A stretch of 64,000 bases of DNA from JAJPHF01 sp035293805 (GCA_035293805.1 DATGMD010000032.1:16120-80119), one strand, 5' to 3'; shown: positions 1 through 8,950, numbered from the stretch's first letter. Translations and numbers: made by a program. Notes: generated from the letters alone by a model not told the origin.

Positions 1-554
1 TACTCGACCAGGCATTTCCCGACCAGCCGATCATCCTGACCATCGGCGGCACCATCCGCGAGATGGTCGCGTTCTGTGGCCGCCGCTCCAACCATCTGCC
101 GATGCTGGACTCGATGGGCCTCGCGACGCCGATCGGGCTCGGGCTGGCCGTGGGCCTGGCCGACGAGCCGGCCATCGAGCGCGTGGTGGTGGCCGACGGG
201 GACGGGAGCCTGCTCATGGGCTTCTCGGTGCTGAGCAGTATCGGGCTGCTGCGGCCGAAGAAGCTGGTAGTGGTCGTCTGTGACAACGGCGTGTACCTGG
301 CCACCGGCGGGCAGGCCACGGCAGCGGTGACGACGGACTTCGTGGCCGTTGCGCGCGCCTGTGGCTTGCGGAGCGCGCTCGTGGAGGGCGCCGAGGCGCT
401 GGAGGCCGGGCTTCAGCGGGCGCGGACCGAGGACGGCCCCTGGCTGCTGCGCGTGCCGGTCGGCACGGAGGCGCCGCCCACCCCGTTCTTCAACGCGGAC
501 CCGGTGGTGCTTCGTGCCGACTTCGGCCGTTGGCTGGCCGCGCGGCGGGCGTAA
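1..554 (+). CDS. Thiamine-pyrophosphate-dependent decarboxylase, C-terminal part (partial)
   Basis: The reading frame is open from the left edge, so the N-terminus lies outside the window; about 183 residues are visible. They form the TPP-binding half of a sulfopyruvate/phosphonopyruvate decarboxylase-type enzyme: a glycine-rich LDSMGLATPIGLGLA stretch, then the TPP/Mg2+ motif beginning GDGSLLMG and closing at CDNGVY about 30 residues later. Family members decarboxylate 2-oxo acids in the cytosol, with the PYR domain either in the same chain or in an alpha subunit just upstream. The stop is followed by a convergent minus-strand gene 26 bases away. The substrate cannot be read from this fragment. 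Confidence 0.8.
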   Translation, partial: LDQAFPDQPIILTIGGTIREMVAFCGRRSNHLPMLDSMGLATPIGLGLAVGLADEPAIERVVVADGDGSLLMGFSVLSSIGLLRPKKLVVVVCDNGVYLATGGQATAAVTTDFVAVARACGLRSALVEGAEALEAGLQRARTEDGPWLLRVPVGTEAPPTPFFNADPVVLRADFGRWLAARRA

Positions 555-580
555 CAGTGAACCTAGCACCGGAGCTGGTG

Positions 581-1405
581 TTAGTGGCCCGGGAACAGCG
601 CACTAAGCGCCAGCATCTCCTCGCGCGGGACCTGGGTGCGCACTACGCCGCGGTCCAGGGCGCGCGGCACGTCCAGGCGCCCCCAGACGAGCCGGATGAA
701 GGCTTCGACGGGCAGGGTGAGCGCCGGGCTCGCGTCCGCGCCGCCGCGGGTCGCCGTTACGCGGTCCGGCCCGATGTCCAGTGTGATCGGCCCGCCGCCG
801 GTGCCCTCCAGCTCACAGCGGTAGCGCAGCGCTGTGCCGCGCCCATCGGCCGCGTGCGCCAGGCGGGGCACGCGCCACAGCACGAAGTCAGTCATCGCCG
901 CGGCGGACTCAGGCGCGATGGTGGCGTCGCGGTCGCTGCCCGCCCGGATGTCCCAGGCGTGCAGCGCCGTTTCCACCAGCCGCTGGTCGGCGAACTGCGC
1001 GAGCGTGTGCGGGCCGCCGCCCAGGGACACCGTCGTGCCGTGCAGCGTGGCCGCGGGCACACCGTTCAGCGTCTGGAACACGGCCGCCAGGTCGCGCTCC
1101 AGCCGGTCGGCTAGCTCGTCGCCCGGCAGGCTGCGCAGGGCGGCGTGGCGGCGGCGGCGCTCGGCCGTGTCATACTGCGGCACCGGCTCACCCGCGAGCG
1201 CCGCCCGCGCCACCACGACGGCGCGCTCCGCCCCATCCGTCACGTGCGCCGCTACCTCGCGCGCGGTCCACGCGCTGCAGGCCGTGGGCGCTTCCCACGC
1301 CGCGTCATCCCGGCGCCGCCAGTCGGCTGCCATCGCGGCGGCCTCCCGCTGCACGGCGCGCCCGACCGCCTGCAGGTGCTCGATGGTCTCCTGCTCTGTC
1401 GCCAT
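581..1405 (-). CDS. DinB/maleylpyruvate-isomerase-type four-helix protein (TIGR03083-like)
   Basis: A 274-residue soluble protein. Its N-terminal third, with a W-rich CSAWTAREVAAHV segment, looks like the DinB/mycothiol-dependent maleylpyruvate isomerase helical bundle, followed by a C-terminal sterol-carrier-like region (ITLDIGPDRV...PALTLPVEAFIRLVWGR). Many relatives are thiol-dependent or metal-binding enzymes of unknown substrate. The start at MATEQE was chosen because AAAGGAG sits six bases upstream; a longer frame reaching 1495 runs back through a GC-rich intergenic repeat. The gene is transcribed away from the flavin oxidoreductase at 1523 and converges with the TPP enzyme. No specific function is assigned. 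Confidence 0.75.
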   Translation of the reverse strand: MATEQETIEHLQAVGRAVQREAAAMAADWRRRDDAAWEAPTACSAWTAREVAAHVTDGAERAVVVARAALAGEPVPQYDTAERRRRHAALRSLPGDELADRLERDLAAVFQTLNGVPAATLHGTTVSLGGGPHTLAQFADQRLVETALHAWDIRAGSDRDATIAPESAAAMTDFVLWRVPRLAHAADGRGTALRYRCELEGTGGGPITLDIGPDRVTATRGGADASPALTLPVEAFIRLVWGRLDVPRALDRGVVRTQVPREEMLALSALFPGH

Positions 1406-1418
1406 GGCTATCTCCTTT

Positions 1419-1502
1419 GGGGGGCACCCCCAAACGCCCAACCAGGAGGGCCACCCTCTGAACCCCCGAGACGAGGACGTGGGGGGAACCCCCAAACCCC
1501 CG
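1419..1502. repeat. G/C-tract intergenic repeat, two copies
   Basis: Two units of the form GGGGGGCACCCCCAAACG (1419-1436) and GGGGGGAACCCCCAAACC (1481-1498) fill the gap upstream of the DinB-like gene. The same G-run, AC, C-run pattern recurs at 14824 and at 53094-53165, always between genes. Each unit can fold as a short G6/C5 hairpin. The units produce spurious N-terminal extensions in neighbouring reading frames. Confidence 0.6.
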
Positions 1503-1522
1503 CTCCTGAGGGAGCACTGGCA

Positions 1523-2533
1523 CTACCCTCGCAGCGGGGCGATCACCTCGCGGGCGAAGGTTTCGACCGTCGCCGCGCGCGGGGCCCCGGCCACACCATA
1601 GGGGTTGATCATGATCTCGTCCACGCCAGCCGCGAAGATGGCGCGCACCCGGGCCAGGCACTCGGCGGGCGTGCCGGCGATGGCGAACTCGTCGACCACC
1701 TCATCGGGGATGGCCACAGCAAACTTCTCGGCCACGTCCGGGCTCATGTGCTCGTCGTGGTGGTAGATCGCCATGACGGCCGCGCGGGCGCGGCGGGCCG
1801 CCTCGCTCAGCGGCCAGGCCGGATCGGTGTGGCGTAGGTTCACCGCTACGGCCGGCCGGACCGCGGCGAGCGCCAGGGCGCGGTCGGGGTGTACGGCCGT
1901 CGTCGCCGACAGAGAGACGCGGAACGGGCCGCTACGCGCGGCGCGCGCGCGGCCTTCCTGCACCGCCGCCAGCTTCGCCTGTAAGCGCTCCGGGCTGCAG
2001 GTGCCGCCGCCGATGATCGCGCCGTCGCCGATCTCGCCGGCCAGCGCGAGCACCCTCGGGCCTGAGCCGCCGACGTAGATCGGCGGGCGCGTCTCGGCGC
2101 TCGCGTACACCAGCCGCATCTCGCCGTAGGGCCCTGCCACCGTCTCGCCCGCGCACAGCGCGCGCACGTCCCGCACGTACGCCGCGAGCTGCGCACGGGT
2201 CGCCGAGGGCGCGCCCATCATCCCCGTGGAGGTGCCGCCGACGCCGATCCCCAGGCGCGCGCGGCCGCCAGACATCTCGTACAGCGTCGCGATGGCGCCC
2301 GCGGTGACCGACGGCAGCCGCGTCACTGGGTTCGTGACGGACGAGCCCAGGGCGATCGTCGAGGTCAGCGCCGCCGCCGCGCCCAGCATGACGTACAGCT
2401 CGCGCCAGAGGAGCTGCGCGTCGCCCAGCCACACGGCATCGTAGCTGAGCCGCTCGGCCAGCGTGATCTCGTCCAGGATGATCCGCGGCGCCGGGTACTG
2501 GAACAGCTCGACGCTGAAGGTCGGTGCGCTCAT
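1523..2533 (-). CDS. LLM-class flavin-dependent oxidoreductase
   Basis: A 336-residue luciferase-like TIM-barrel protein of near-standard length, probably using FMN or F420. Landmarks are the N-terminal FSVELFQYP strand, the FGSSVTN-like segment (here LGSSVTNPVTR, about residues 60-70), GRARLGIGVGG (about 88-98), RPPIYVGGSGPRVLALAGEIGDG in the middle and a C-terminal GTPAECLARVRAI followed by INPYGVAG. Such enzymes carry out hydride transfer or flavin-dependent mono-oxygenation. It diverges from the UbiD decarboxylase at 2950 across a 416-base gap. The substrate is unknown; it is one of four intact LLM genes in the window. Confidence 0.88.
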   Translation of the reverse strand: MSAPTFSVELFQYPAPRIILDEITLAERLSYDAVWLGDAQLLWRELYVMLGAAAALTSTIALGSSVTNPVTRLPSVTAGAIATLYEMSGGRARLGIGVGGTSTGMMGAPSATRAQLAAYVRDVRALCAGETVAGPYGEMRLVYASAETRPPIYVGGSGPRVLALAGEIGDGAIIGGGTCSPERLQAKLAAVQEGRARAARSGPFRVSLSATTAVHPDRALALAAVRPAVAVNLRHTDPAWPLSEAARRARAAVMAIYHHDEHMSPDVAEKFAVAIPDEVVDEFAIAGTPAECLARVRAIFAAGVDEIMINPYGVAGAPRAATVETFAREVIAPLRG

Positions 2534-2949
2534 GCCAGGACCGCTCCCTGTTGGACAGGTTCGGGCGCGTCGGCGCCCGGCGCTCGGGCGGTGGCGCGGC
2601 GCGTGGGTGGTGGAAGCGCCGCCGCGGCGGGTCGAGCGGCACGCGCGGACTGGCGGCGGGCGCTCCCCTTGCGGCTACGCTGGGTACGGGCCGAGCGGCG
2701 GCCCGGCGCACGTGTGGGATCAAGGGTTGCTCGCTGCAGATACCGGTTTCATCTGTTGCAATTCTCTCGCGAGTGCGGCAATATACTAGCCGCGCGTCCT
2801 GCTGGCAGTCAAGCCGCAGTAGGAGGCTGTTCCTGGGCCGCCGGCCGCGAGCGCTCGTTGACCAGGTCCGCGGAGGCTGCTATCACAGAGGCTCCAGGCG
2901 CGGATGACGGATGCGGCGGGGCGCGGGCTGCGGCAAGTTGGGAGGCCAA
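2534..2949. promoter_or_regulatory. Divergent intergenic region with a candidate plus-strand promoter
   Basis: This 416-base gap separates the divergent LLM and UbiD genes. TTGCAA (2756-2761) followed after 17 bases by CAATAT, or after 20 bases by TATACT (2782-2787), is the best promoter-like pair and would give a leader of about 155 bases to UbiD. The stretch 2700-2800 is visibly more AT-rich than its flanks. No convincing gene is seen here on either strand; reading frames of 100-180 codons are present but are GC-frame artefacts. Confidence 0.4.
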
Positions 2950-4362
2950 GTGGGAGGCTATTCGGGGCTTCGGGAGTTCCTGGCGCTGCTCGAGCGCGAG
3001 GGCGAGCTGGCGCGCATCGGCGTGCCGGTGGCGCTCGACCAGGAGCTGGGCGCGGTCTGCGTGCACAGCCTGCGCAACGGCGGGCCGGCGCTGCTCTTCC
3101 AGCGCCCGGGCGGGTACGACGTCCCGATCGTGGTGAACGTACTCGCCACGCGGCGGCGCTACGGGCTGGCGCTCGGCTGCGCGCCCGACGAGACGCAGCA
3201 CGAGTGGAACCGCCGCACCGCCCGGCCGCTGCCGCCGGTCCTCGTCGAGTCGGGCCCCTGCCAGGAGGTGGTGCGGCTCGGCGACGAGGCCGACCTGACC
3301 TGCTTTCCCGCCCCGACCTGGAACGCGCTCGACGGCGGGCCCTACCTGACGCTCTCCTGCCACATCACCCGCGACCCGACGACGGGCGCGCGCAACGCGG
3401 CGATCTACCGCAACCAGGTGCACGATGGGCGCACGCTCGGCCTGCTGTCCGGCCCCTTCGCCCACATCATGCTGCAGCGGCGCTCGGCGCCCGACGAGCC
3501 GTTCCCGGTGGCCATCGCGATGGGGTGCGACCCGCGCGTGCCGATGGCGGCGTCGGTCCCCGTGCCGTTCGGGACCGACGAGCTGGCGGTGGCCGGCGCC
3601 CTGCGCGGCGCACCGATCGAGCTGGTGCGCTGCAAGACGGTCCCGCTGGAGGTGCCGGCCGACGCGGAGGTGATCGTCGAGGGCGAGGTGCGGCCCACGG
3701 AGAAGCGCGAGGAGGGGCCGTTTGGCGAGTATACGGGGCACTATGGCGGCCCGCGGCTGCCGCGCACGACGATCCACGTGACGGCGATCACGCACCGGCG
3801 CGACCCCATCCTCCACCTCGCCTACCAGGGCGCGCCGCCCCACGAGACGGACGTGCTGACCGCGGCTGGCAAGGAGGCGGAGATGCTCCGCCACATCAGC
3901 CTGCCCGGGGTGAAGGCCGTCCACTTCACCGAGGGCGGCGCGGGGGTGCTGCACGTCGTCCTCGCGGTCGAGAAGATGTACGAGGGCTACGGCAAGATGG
4001 CGGGGATGGCGGCCTTCGGGACGCCGACCGGCCGCAGCGTGAAGCAGGTGACAGTCGTCGACGCGGACGTGGACCCGTTCGACCCGCTGGCCGTCGAATG
4101 GGCGATCGCCACGCGGGTGCAGCCGCACCGCGACATCGAGATCCTGACCGAGCTGCCGGGCAGCTCGATTGACCCGTCATTGCCGCTCGCCGAGCAGACG
4201 CGGACGGCGCGCACGTCGAAGATCATCATCGACGCGACGCGCTACAACGCGGCGAGCTACCCGCCGGTCTGTCGGCCGGCCGACGAGATGCTCGACAAGG
4301 TGGAGCGCGATTGGGCGCGCTACGAGATCCCGCTCGTGCTCAGGCGGGGCGGACGGCGCTAG
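2950..4362 (+). CDS. UbiD family (prenyl-FMN-dependent) decarboxylase
   Basis: A 470-residue UbiD/YigC-type protein of typical length. The conserved EKREEGPFGEYTGHYGG segment (about residues 252-268) carries the two glutamates that act with an upstream arginine on the prenylated FMN. Other landmarks are PTWNALDGGPYLT, the ITRDPTTGARNAAIYR metal/phosphate-side segment and the C-terminal DATRYNAASYPPV. The reaction is reversible decarboxylation of an aromatic or unsaturated acid in the cytosol; the prenyl transferase UbiX is not in the window. The GTG start at 2950 was chosen over ATG 2911 because GGGAGG lies five bases upstream and homologues begin near GYSGLREFL. An LLM gene follows 108 bases downstream. 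A second UbiD lies at 38763. Confidence 0.9.
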   Translation: MGGYSGLREFLALLEREGELARIGVPVALDQELGAVCVHSLRNGGPALLFQRPGGYDVPIVVNVLATRRRYGLALGCAPDETQHEWNRRTARPLPPVLVESGPCQEVVRLGDEADLTCFPAPTWNALDGGPYLTLSCHITRDPTTGARNAAIYRNQVHDGRTLGLLSGPFAHIMLQRRSAPDEPFPVAIAMGCDPRVPMAASVPVPFGTDELAVAGALRGAPIELVRCKTVPLEVPADAEVIVEGEVRPTEKREEGPFGEYTGHYGGPRLPRTTIHVTAITHRRDPILHLAYQGAPPHETDVLTAAGKEAEMLRHISLPGVKAVHFTEGGAGVLHVVLAVEKMYEGYGKMAGMAAFGTPTGRSVKQVTVVDADVDPFDPLAVEWAIATRVQPHRDIEILTELPGSSIDPSLPLAEQTRTARTSKIIIDATRYNAASYPPVCRPADEMLDKVERDWARYEIPLVLRRGGRR

Positions 4363-4382
4363 TACCCGGCCACAGGGGAAAG

Positions 4383-4412
4383 GCCAGGTGATTGCAGATG
4401 CAATCACCTGGC
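4383..4412. promoter_or_regulatory. Perfect 14-bp inverted repeat (operator or hairpin)
   Basis: Left arm GCCAGGTGATTGCA (4383-4396), two-base centre GA, right arm TGCAATCACCTGGC (4399-4412). It lies 20 bases after the UbiD stop and 58 bases before the LLM start. No T-tract follows, so a classic intrinsic terminator is unlikely. The core TTGCA-GA-TGCAA resembles elements at 12515 and 26080, suggesting a protein-binding site or an attenuator. Confidence 0.6.
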
Positions 4413-4470
4413 GCTTTCACCGTGGCGAGGTACCAGGCGCCCCCGCGCTTCGTGGCCGCGGAGGGTTTGC

Positions 4471-5469
4471 ATGCTGACCATCGGCATCAACCTGCGCACC
4501 GGCTTCGAGCCGGACCGTCCGCTTTACGACCAGATTGAGCAGTCGGCTGAGCTGGCCCGCTACGCGGCGAGGCTTGGCACCTACCACATGCTGCGCGTGC
4601 CGCACCGCTGGCTGGCCGCGCCGCCGGTGCTGGAGCCGATCCCGCTGCTCGCCCGCCTGGCGCCCGACGCCGCGCCCATGCGCCTGATGGTCAGCGTGAT
4701 GAAGCCGCCCCTGCACAACCCCGTCGAGCTGGCCCACCAGGTGTGCACGCTCGACCACATCGCGAACGGCCGCCTGGACTTCGGCGTCGGCATCGGCTGG
4801 CCGCAAGAGGAGTTCGAGGCCGCGGGCTTCCCGCAGCGGCTGCGCGTGCCGCGCTTCCTGGAGTCGCTGCGGCTCATGAAGCAGCTCTGGACGGGCGAGA
4901 AGGTCACGTTCGAGGGCCGCTTCTGGTCGGTCCACGGCGTGCAGATGGGGATGACGCCCGTGCAGAAGCCGTATCCGCCGCTCTGGGTGGGCGCGCACAG
5001 CGTGCCGGCCAGCGAGCGCGCCGCGCGCGTGGCCGACGGCCTGGTGTTCGCCAGCCAGACGAGCTGGCGGGACGCGGCGACCGCCACGGAAGCCTATCGC
5101 GCGGAGCTGGCCCGCGTGGGCCGCACCGGCCGCCTCGGCGTGGAGCGCGAGATCAGCGTGGCGCCCACCTACGCGGCCGCGGAGGCCGCGGCCATGCGCC
5201 TGCGGGTGGTGCGGGCGACGGCGTTCATGAACACGCGCGACCGGCGCGGCTCGCCGGTCGTCCACACGGCCGAGAACCCGGGCGTGGACCCGCGCGACTG
5301 GGCGATCGTCGGCACGCCCGACGACTGCCTGGAGCAGATCAGCCGCTGGCGCGAGCGGCTGGGCTTCGACTACCTCGGCCTGGCCTTCGCGAACTGGCCG
5401 AAAGAGCAAGCGGCCCGCAAGGAGTACCTGCACTACCTCTCCGAGTCGGTGGTGCAGCGGCTAGGATGA
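4471..5469 (+). CDS. LLM-class flavin-dependent oxidoreductase
   Basis: A 332-residue luciferase-like protein. It shows the family's early ARYAARLGTYHMLRVPHRW segment, LARLAPDAAPMRLMVSV (about residues 55-75), HIANGRLDFGVGIGWPQEEF (about 92-112), the FWSVHGVQ...PVQKPYPPLWVGAHS loop and a C-terminal GTPDDCLEQISRWRERLG. The ATG follows GGAGGG by a few bases. It sits downstream of UbiD and just upstream of the hairpin and the binding-protein gene at 5551, so it may belong to the same degradative unit. The cofactor (FMN or F420) and substrate cannot be told from sequence. Confidence 0.88.
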   Translation: MLTIGINLRTGFEPDRPLYDQIEQSAELARYAARLGTYHMLRVPHRWLAAPPVLEPIPLLARLAPDAAPMRLMVSVMKPPLHNPVELAHQVCTLDHIANGRLDFGVGIGWPQEEFEAAGFPQRLRVPRFLESLRLMKQLWTGEKVTFEGRFWSVHGVQMGMTPVQKPYPPLWVGAHSVPASERAARVADGLVFASQTSWRDAATATEAYRAELARVGRTGRLGVEREISVAPTYAAAEAAAMRLRVVRATAFMNTRDRRGSPVVHTAENPGVDPRDWAIVGTPDDCLEQISRWRERLGFDYLGLAFANWPKEQAARKEYLHYLSESVVQRLG

Positions 5470-5479
5470 TGCTCCGTAG

Positions 5480-5529
5480 TCCGTAGATTGATAGGTGTTG
5501 TGTGACCACAACACCTATCAATCTACGGA
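5480..5529 (+). promoter_or_regulatory. Long perfect leader hairpin upstream of the binding-protein gene
   Basis: Two perfectly complementary 23-base arms (5480-5502 and 5507-5529) enclose the loop TGAC. The arms contain AGGTGTTGTG and CACAACACCT, the same core found in the leader hairpin at 9204-9250; a related stem lies at 21262-21289. The structure starts 10 bases after the LLM stop and ends 21 bases before the ATG of the next gene. No U-tract follows, so it may be a leader regulatory structure rather than a simple terminator. Confidence 0.7.
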
Positions 5530-5550
5530 TTCCTGGGAAGGAATGGCGGT

Positions 5551-6708
5551 ATGCGCGCACGGCTCGTGATTGGCCTGGCCCTGGCGGTCGTGTGGGCGGC
5601 GTGCAGGCCGGGCGCCGCGCCATCGCCCGCGCCGGGCAATGCCGCGGGACCGGCCGCGCCCGTGGGCGTGGCCGGTGGCCAGGGCGCGCCCACCTGGGAC
5701 GCGATCGTCGCGGCGGCGAAGCGGGAAGGACGCATCAGTATCATGGGGCCGCAGGGCAACGAGACGCGCGACGCCCTGACGCTCGGCTTCCAGCAGCAGT
5801 ATCCCGACATCCAGGTCGACTACCAGGGCCTGGCCGGTAGCCCGCTCACGGCCAAGGTGCTCGCCGAGGTGAACGCCGGCCAGTACCTGACCGACCTGAC
5901 CATCGCCGGGACGGCGGGCGTCGTGGATACCCTGATCCCAGCGAATGCGCTGGCGCCTGTCCCGCCCTACCTCGTGGGGCCGAACGACAGCGACCCGAGC
6001 GTCTGGCGCGGCGGCAAGTACGACTACGCGGACAGCTCCGGCCAGTACGGCCTGATCTTCAGCGTCTACGTGAAGCCGCCGTTCCTCTACAACCCGAACC
6101 AGGTGTCGCCCGACGACTTCACGTCCTACCGCGACCTGCTCGCCCCCCGCTGGAAGGGGAAGATCGTGCTGCGCGACCCGCGCATCGCGGGCGGCGGCCA
6201 GGCCGCGATCACCTTCCTCTACGCGACAGACTCCCTGGGCCGCGACTACCTGCGCCAGTTGTTCGCGCAGGACCCGGTGATCTCCAACGACGACCGCCAG
6301 ATCATCGACTGGGTGGCGCGCGGGCAGTACCCTATCGCGCTGGGCGTGAGCGACACGCTTGCGAACGAGGCTATCGAGCGGGGCCTGCCCGTGCGGAACA
6401 TGGATACGGCGCGCATGCGAGAGGGCGGCTACGTCACGTCGGGGAACGCCGTCGTGTCCGTCGTGCGCAACGCGCCGCACCAGAACGCGGTGACGGTCTA
6501 CCTCGACTACCTGCTGTCGCGCGACGGGCAGCTCGCCTGGAGCAAGGCGGCCGGTTACGCCAGCCAGCGCCGCGACGTGCCCACCGACCACGTGAACCCG
6601 CTGTTCATCCCGAAGGATGGCATCACCTACCAGCAGAACTACTCTGAGCAGTTCGTGCGGATGCGGGACGAGATTCTGGACTTCCTAAAGACCGTGATGC
6701 CGTCCTGA
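5551..6708 (+). CDS. Extracellular solute-binding lipoprotein (Fe3+/family-1 type)
   Basis: A 385-residue exported lipoprotein. A signal peptide of about 17 residues ends in VWAAC, followed by a Pro/Ala linker, then a periplasmic-binding fold: WDAIVAAAKREGRISIMGP at the mature start, LTDLTIAGTAGV, and a C-terminal YLDYLLSRDGQLAWSKAAGYAS typical of iron/thiamine/putrescine-type receptors. Its stop overlaps the next start in TGATG, so it is translationally coupled to the permease at 6708. The ligand is unknown. The leader carries the long hairpin at 5480-5529. A paralogue lies at 13624. Confidence 0.88.
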   Translation: MRARLVIGLALAVVWAACRPGAAPSPAPGNAAGPAAPVGVAGGQGAPTWDAIVAAAKREGRISIMGPQGNETRDALTLGFQQQYPDIQVDYQGLAGSPLTAKVLAEVNAGQYLTDLTIAGTAGVVDTLIPANALAPVPPYLVGPNDSDPSVWRGGKYDYADSSGQYGLIFSVYVKPPFLYNPNQVSPDDFTSYRDLLAPRWKGKIVLRDPRIAGGGQAAITFLYATDSLGRDYLRQLFAQDPVISNDDRQIIDWVARGQYPIALGVSDTLANEAIERGLPVRNMDTARMREGGYVTSGNAVVSVVRNAPHQNAVTVYLDYLLSRDGQLAWSKAAGYASQRRDVPTDHVNPLFIPKDGITYQQNYSEQFVRMRDEILDFLKTVMPS

Positions 6709-8438
6709 TGACGCTGCGCAGCGTTGCCCTCGACGCGCCGCGGGACCGCCTGCCGGCGATCCCCTGGGCGGCGTTGCTCACCTGCGCGCTGCTGGCGCTG
6801 GTCGCCTTCATGGTGCTGGCGCCGCTCACGCTCATGGTGACGAGCAGCTTCCAGCTTGCCCGCCCCGGCCAGCCGGCCGTCTACGGGCTCGACGGCTGGC
6901 GGCAGGCCTTCGGCGACCCCGCGAACCTCGCGGCCCTCTGGAACACCGTCACCCTCAGCGTCGCGCGGCAGTCCATCGCCGTCGTGCTCGGCGTGCTGCT
7001 GGCGTGGCTCATCGCCCGCACCGACCTGCCATTCAAGGGCACGCTGGAGTTCGTCTTCTGGCTGACGTTCTTCCTGCCGCCGCTGCCCGTCGCTGTCGGC
7101 TGGATCCTCCTGCTGGATGGGCGGTTCGGGCTGGTGAACCAGTGGCTGCAGGCGCTGCCGGGGGTGAGCGGCCCGCTCTTCGACATCTACGGGTTCTGGG
7201 GCATCGTCTGGGTCCACCTGACCACGACCATCGGGGTGAAGGTCCTCCTGCTTGCGCCCGCCTTCCGCAACCTGGACGCGGCGCTGGAGGAGGCGGCGCG
7301 CACCTGCGGCGTGGGCACGCTCGGCACCCTGCGGCGGATCGTCATCCCCATCATGGCGCCGGCCATCCTCGTCGCCACGATCCTGGGCCTCATCCGCTCG
7401 CTCGACGCGTTCGAGATCGAGCTGCTGCTGGGCACACCGGTGCGCCTGTTCGTGTACTCCACGAAGATCCGCGAGCTGGTGACGTTCGAGCCGCCGAACT
7501 ACGCCGCGGCGACGGCGCTCGGCACCGTCCTGCTCGTCGTCATCCTGCTGCTCGTCGCCCTGCAGCGCTGGTACCTGGCCGGGCGGCTCTACCACACCGT
7601 CACTGGCCGCGGCTTCAGCACGCGCGAGATGGCGCTGGGGCGCTGGCGCTGGCCGACGTTCGGGCTGGTCGCGCTGGTGGCGCTCACGGTCAGCGTCGTG
7701 CCGCTGGCGGTGCTCTTGCTCGGCACGTTCATGCGCGCGTTCGGCTACTTCGACATCCCGAATCCCTGGACGCTCGACCACTGGCACCGCGTGCTCACCG
7801 ACGCGACGCTCGTCCGCGCCTTCCAGAACACGCTGATCGTCGGCGGGGGCACGGCCGTCGTCGGGACGCTGCTCTACGCGCTCATCGCCTACGTTATCGT
7901 GAAGACGCGCTTCGCGGCGCGCGGGCTGCTCGACCTGCTCTCCTGGCTGCCGTGGGCCATCTCGGGCATCCTCATGGGGCTGGCGCTGCTGTGGACCGTC
8001 GTCCAGGTGCCGTTCCTGCGTCCGCTCTACGGCACGGTCCAGGTGCTCGTGCTGGCGCTCATCGTGAAGAGTATGCCGCTCGGCGTGCAGCTCACCCGCA
8101 GCGTGCTGCTGCAGCTTGGCGACGAGCTAGAGGAGGCGTCGCGCATGGCGGGGGGCTCCTGGTGGCCGACGTACCGGCGGGTCGTGCTGCCGCTGCTCGC
8201 GCCGACGCTGATCACCGTCGGGCTGATCGGCTTCATGTCGGCCGCGCGCGACGTGAGCACGATCGTGCTGCTCGGCTCGGCCCAGTCGCGCACGCTGGCG
8301 CTGCTCGCCCTCGACTACGCCTACGGCGGCCAGTTCGAGCGGGCCACCGTCGTCTCGATGCTAACCGTGGCGCTCGTCGTCGTGGCCGCGCTGCTGGTGC
8401 GCCCCCTCGGCGGTCGCCTTGGTATTAGCGCCCGCTGA
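6708..8438 (+). CDS. ABC transporter permease with two fused BPD_transp_1 domains (FbpB-like)
   Basis: A 576-residue inner-membrane protein with about twelve hydrophobic segments arranged as two homologous halves, as in iron(III) permeases. Each half carries an EAA-type loop for contact with an ATPase: EEAARTCGVGTLGTLRRIVIP near residue 195 and EEASRMAGGSWWPTYRRVVLP near residue 480. Its ATG overlaps the stop of the binding protein, so the two form a unit. The expected ATP-binding subunit is absent: the next gene is convergent and no ABC ATPase occurs anywhere in the window, so one encoded elsewhere must serve it. Confidence 0.92.
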   Translation: MTLRSVALDAPRDRLPAIPWAALLTCALLALVAFMVLAPLTLMVTSSFQLARPGQPAVYGLDGWRQAFGDPANLAALWNTVTLSVARQSIAVVLGVLLAWLIARTDLPFKGTLEFVFWLTFFLPPLPVAVGWILLLDGRFGLVNQWLQALPGVSGPLFDIYGFWGIVWVHLTTTIGVKVLLLAPAFRNLDAALEEAARTCGVGTLGTLRRIVIPIMAPAILVATILGLIRSLDAFEIELLLGTPVRLFVYSTKIRELVTFEPPNYAAATALGTVLLVVILLLVALQRWYLAGRLYHTVTGRGFSTREMALGRWRWPTFGLVALVALTVSVVPLAVLLLGTFMRAFGYFDIPNPWTLDHWHRVLTDATLVRAFQNTLIVGGGTAVVGTLLYALIAYVIVKTRFAARGLLDLLSWLPWAISGILMGLALLWTVVQVPFLRPLYGTVQVLVLALIVKSMPLGVQLTRSVLLQLGDELEEASRMAGGSWWPTYRRVVLPLLAPTLITVGLIGFMSAARDVSTIVLLGSAQSRTLALLALDYAYGGQFERATVVSMLTVALVVVAALLVRPLGGRLGISAR

Positions 8439-8440
8439 GC

Positions 8441-8950
8441 TTACCCCTTCCAGTCGTAGTTGAGCGCGGCCAGGTCCACCTCGTAGTCGCCCCCGGCGCC
8501 TTTGCCCACCGGGAGCTGGTCCGTCGGGTAGCCCTCCTTGCAGTACAGCTCGAACAGGTTGCCCGAGGGATCGCGGAAGTACATCAGCGCCTCGACGCGG
8601 TTGCGGGTCCAGATCGCGTGCGTGGGCACGCCGGCGCGCTCCAGCCGGGCCTTGAACGTCTCCATGTCCGCCGGGTTGACGAAGAAGGCGTAGTGTGGGA
8701 ACTCGGCCGCGCGGCCGGTCCAGCCGCTCGGCTGCCGGGAGAAGCCCAGGACGATGCCGCCGACGGACACCTCGGCAAACCGGTCCGGGTGGTGGTTCCG
8801 CACCGGCTCGGCGCCCAGCACCGCGGTCCAGAAGCGGCAGGCTTCGGCCACGTCGCGGACGGGCAGGCTCACGTGGCTGAAGCCGGCGAAGCGCGGACAG
8901 CCCGCGTCCGCTGTCGGGTCGCGGGTCTCGGGGTTGCTGGTCGATGTCAT
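8441..8950 (-). CDS. VOC family (glyoxalase/dioxygenase fold) protein
   Basis: A 169-residue single-chain VOC protein with two beta-alpha-beta-beta-beta modules. Module one begins GFSHVSLPVRDVAEACRFWTAVLG (about residues 24-48, probable metal His); module two has FPHYAFFVNPADMETFKARLERAGV and ends FRDPSGNLFELYC, whose Glu is the usual final metal ligand. The family includes glyoxalases, extradiol dioxygenases and antibiotic-binding proteins; no substrate can be assigned. It is driven by the well-formed minus-strand promoter at 9006-9034 and converges with the permease, the stops being two bases apart. Confidence 0.82.
   Translation of the reverse strand: MTSTSNPETRDPTADAGCPRFAGFSHVSLPVRDVAEACRFWTAVLGAEPVRNHHPDRFAEVSVGGIVLGFSRQPSGWTGRAAEFPHYAFFVNPADMETFKARLERAGVPTHAIWTRNRVEALMYFRDPSGNLFELYCKEGYPTDQLPVGKGAGGDYEVDLAALNYDWKG

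Noticed and set aside
4383..4412. Intrinsic terminator after UbiD
   Set aside because: The stem is perfect, but no U-tract follows on the plus strand and the two-base centre makes a poor RNA loop; annotated as an operator or hairpin instead.
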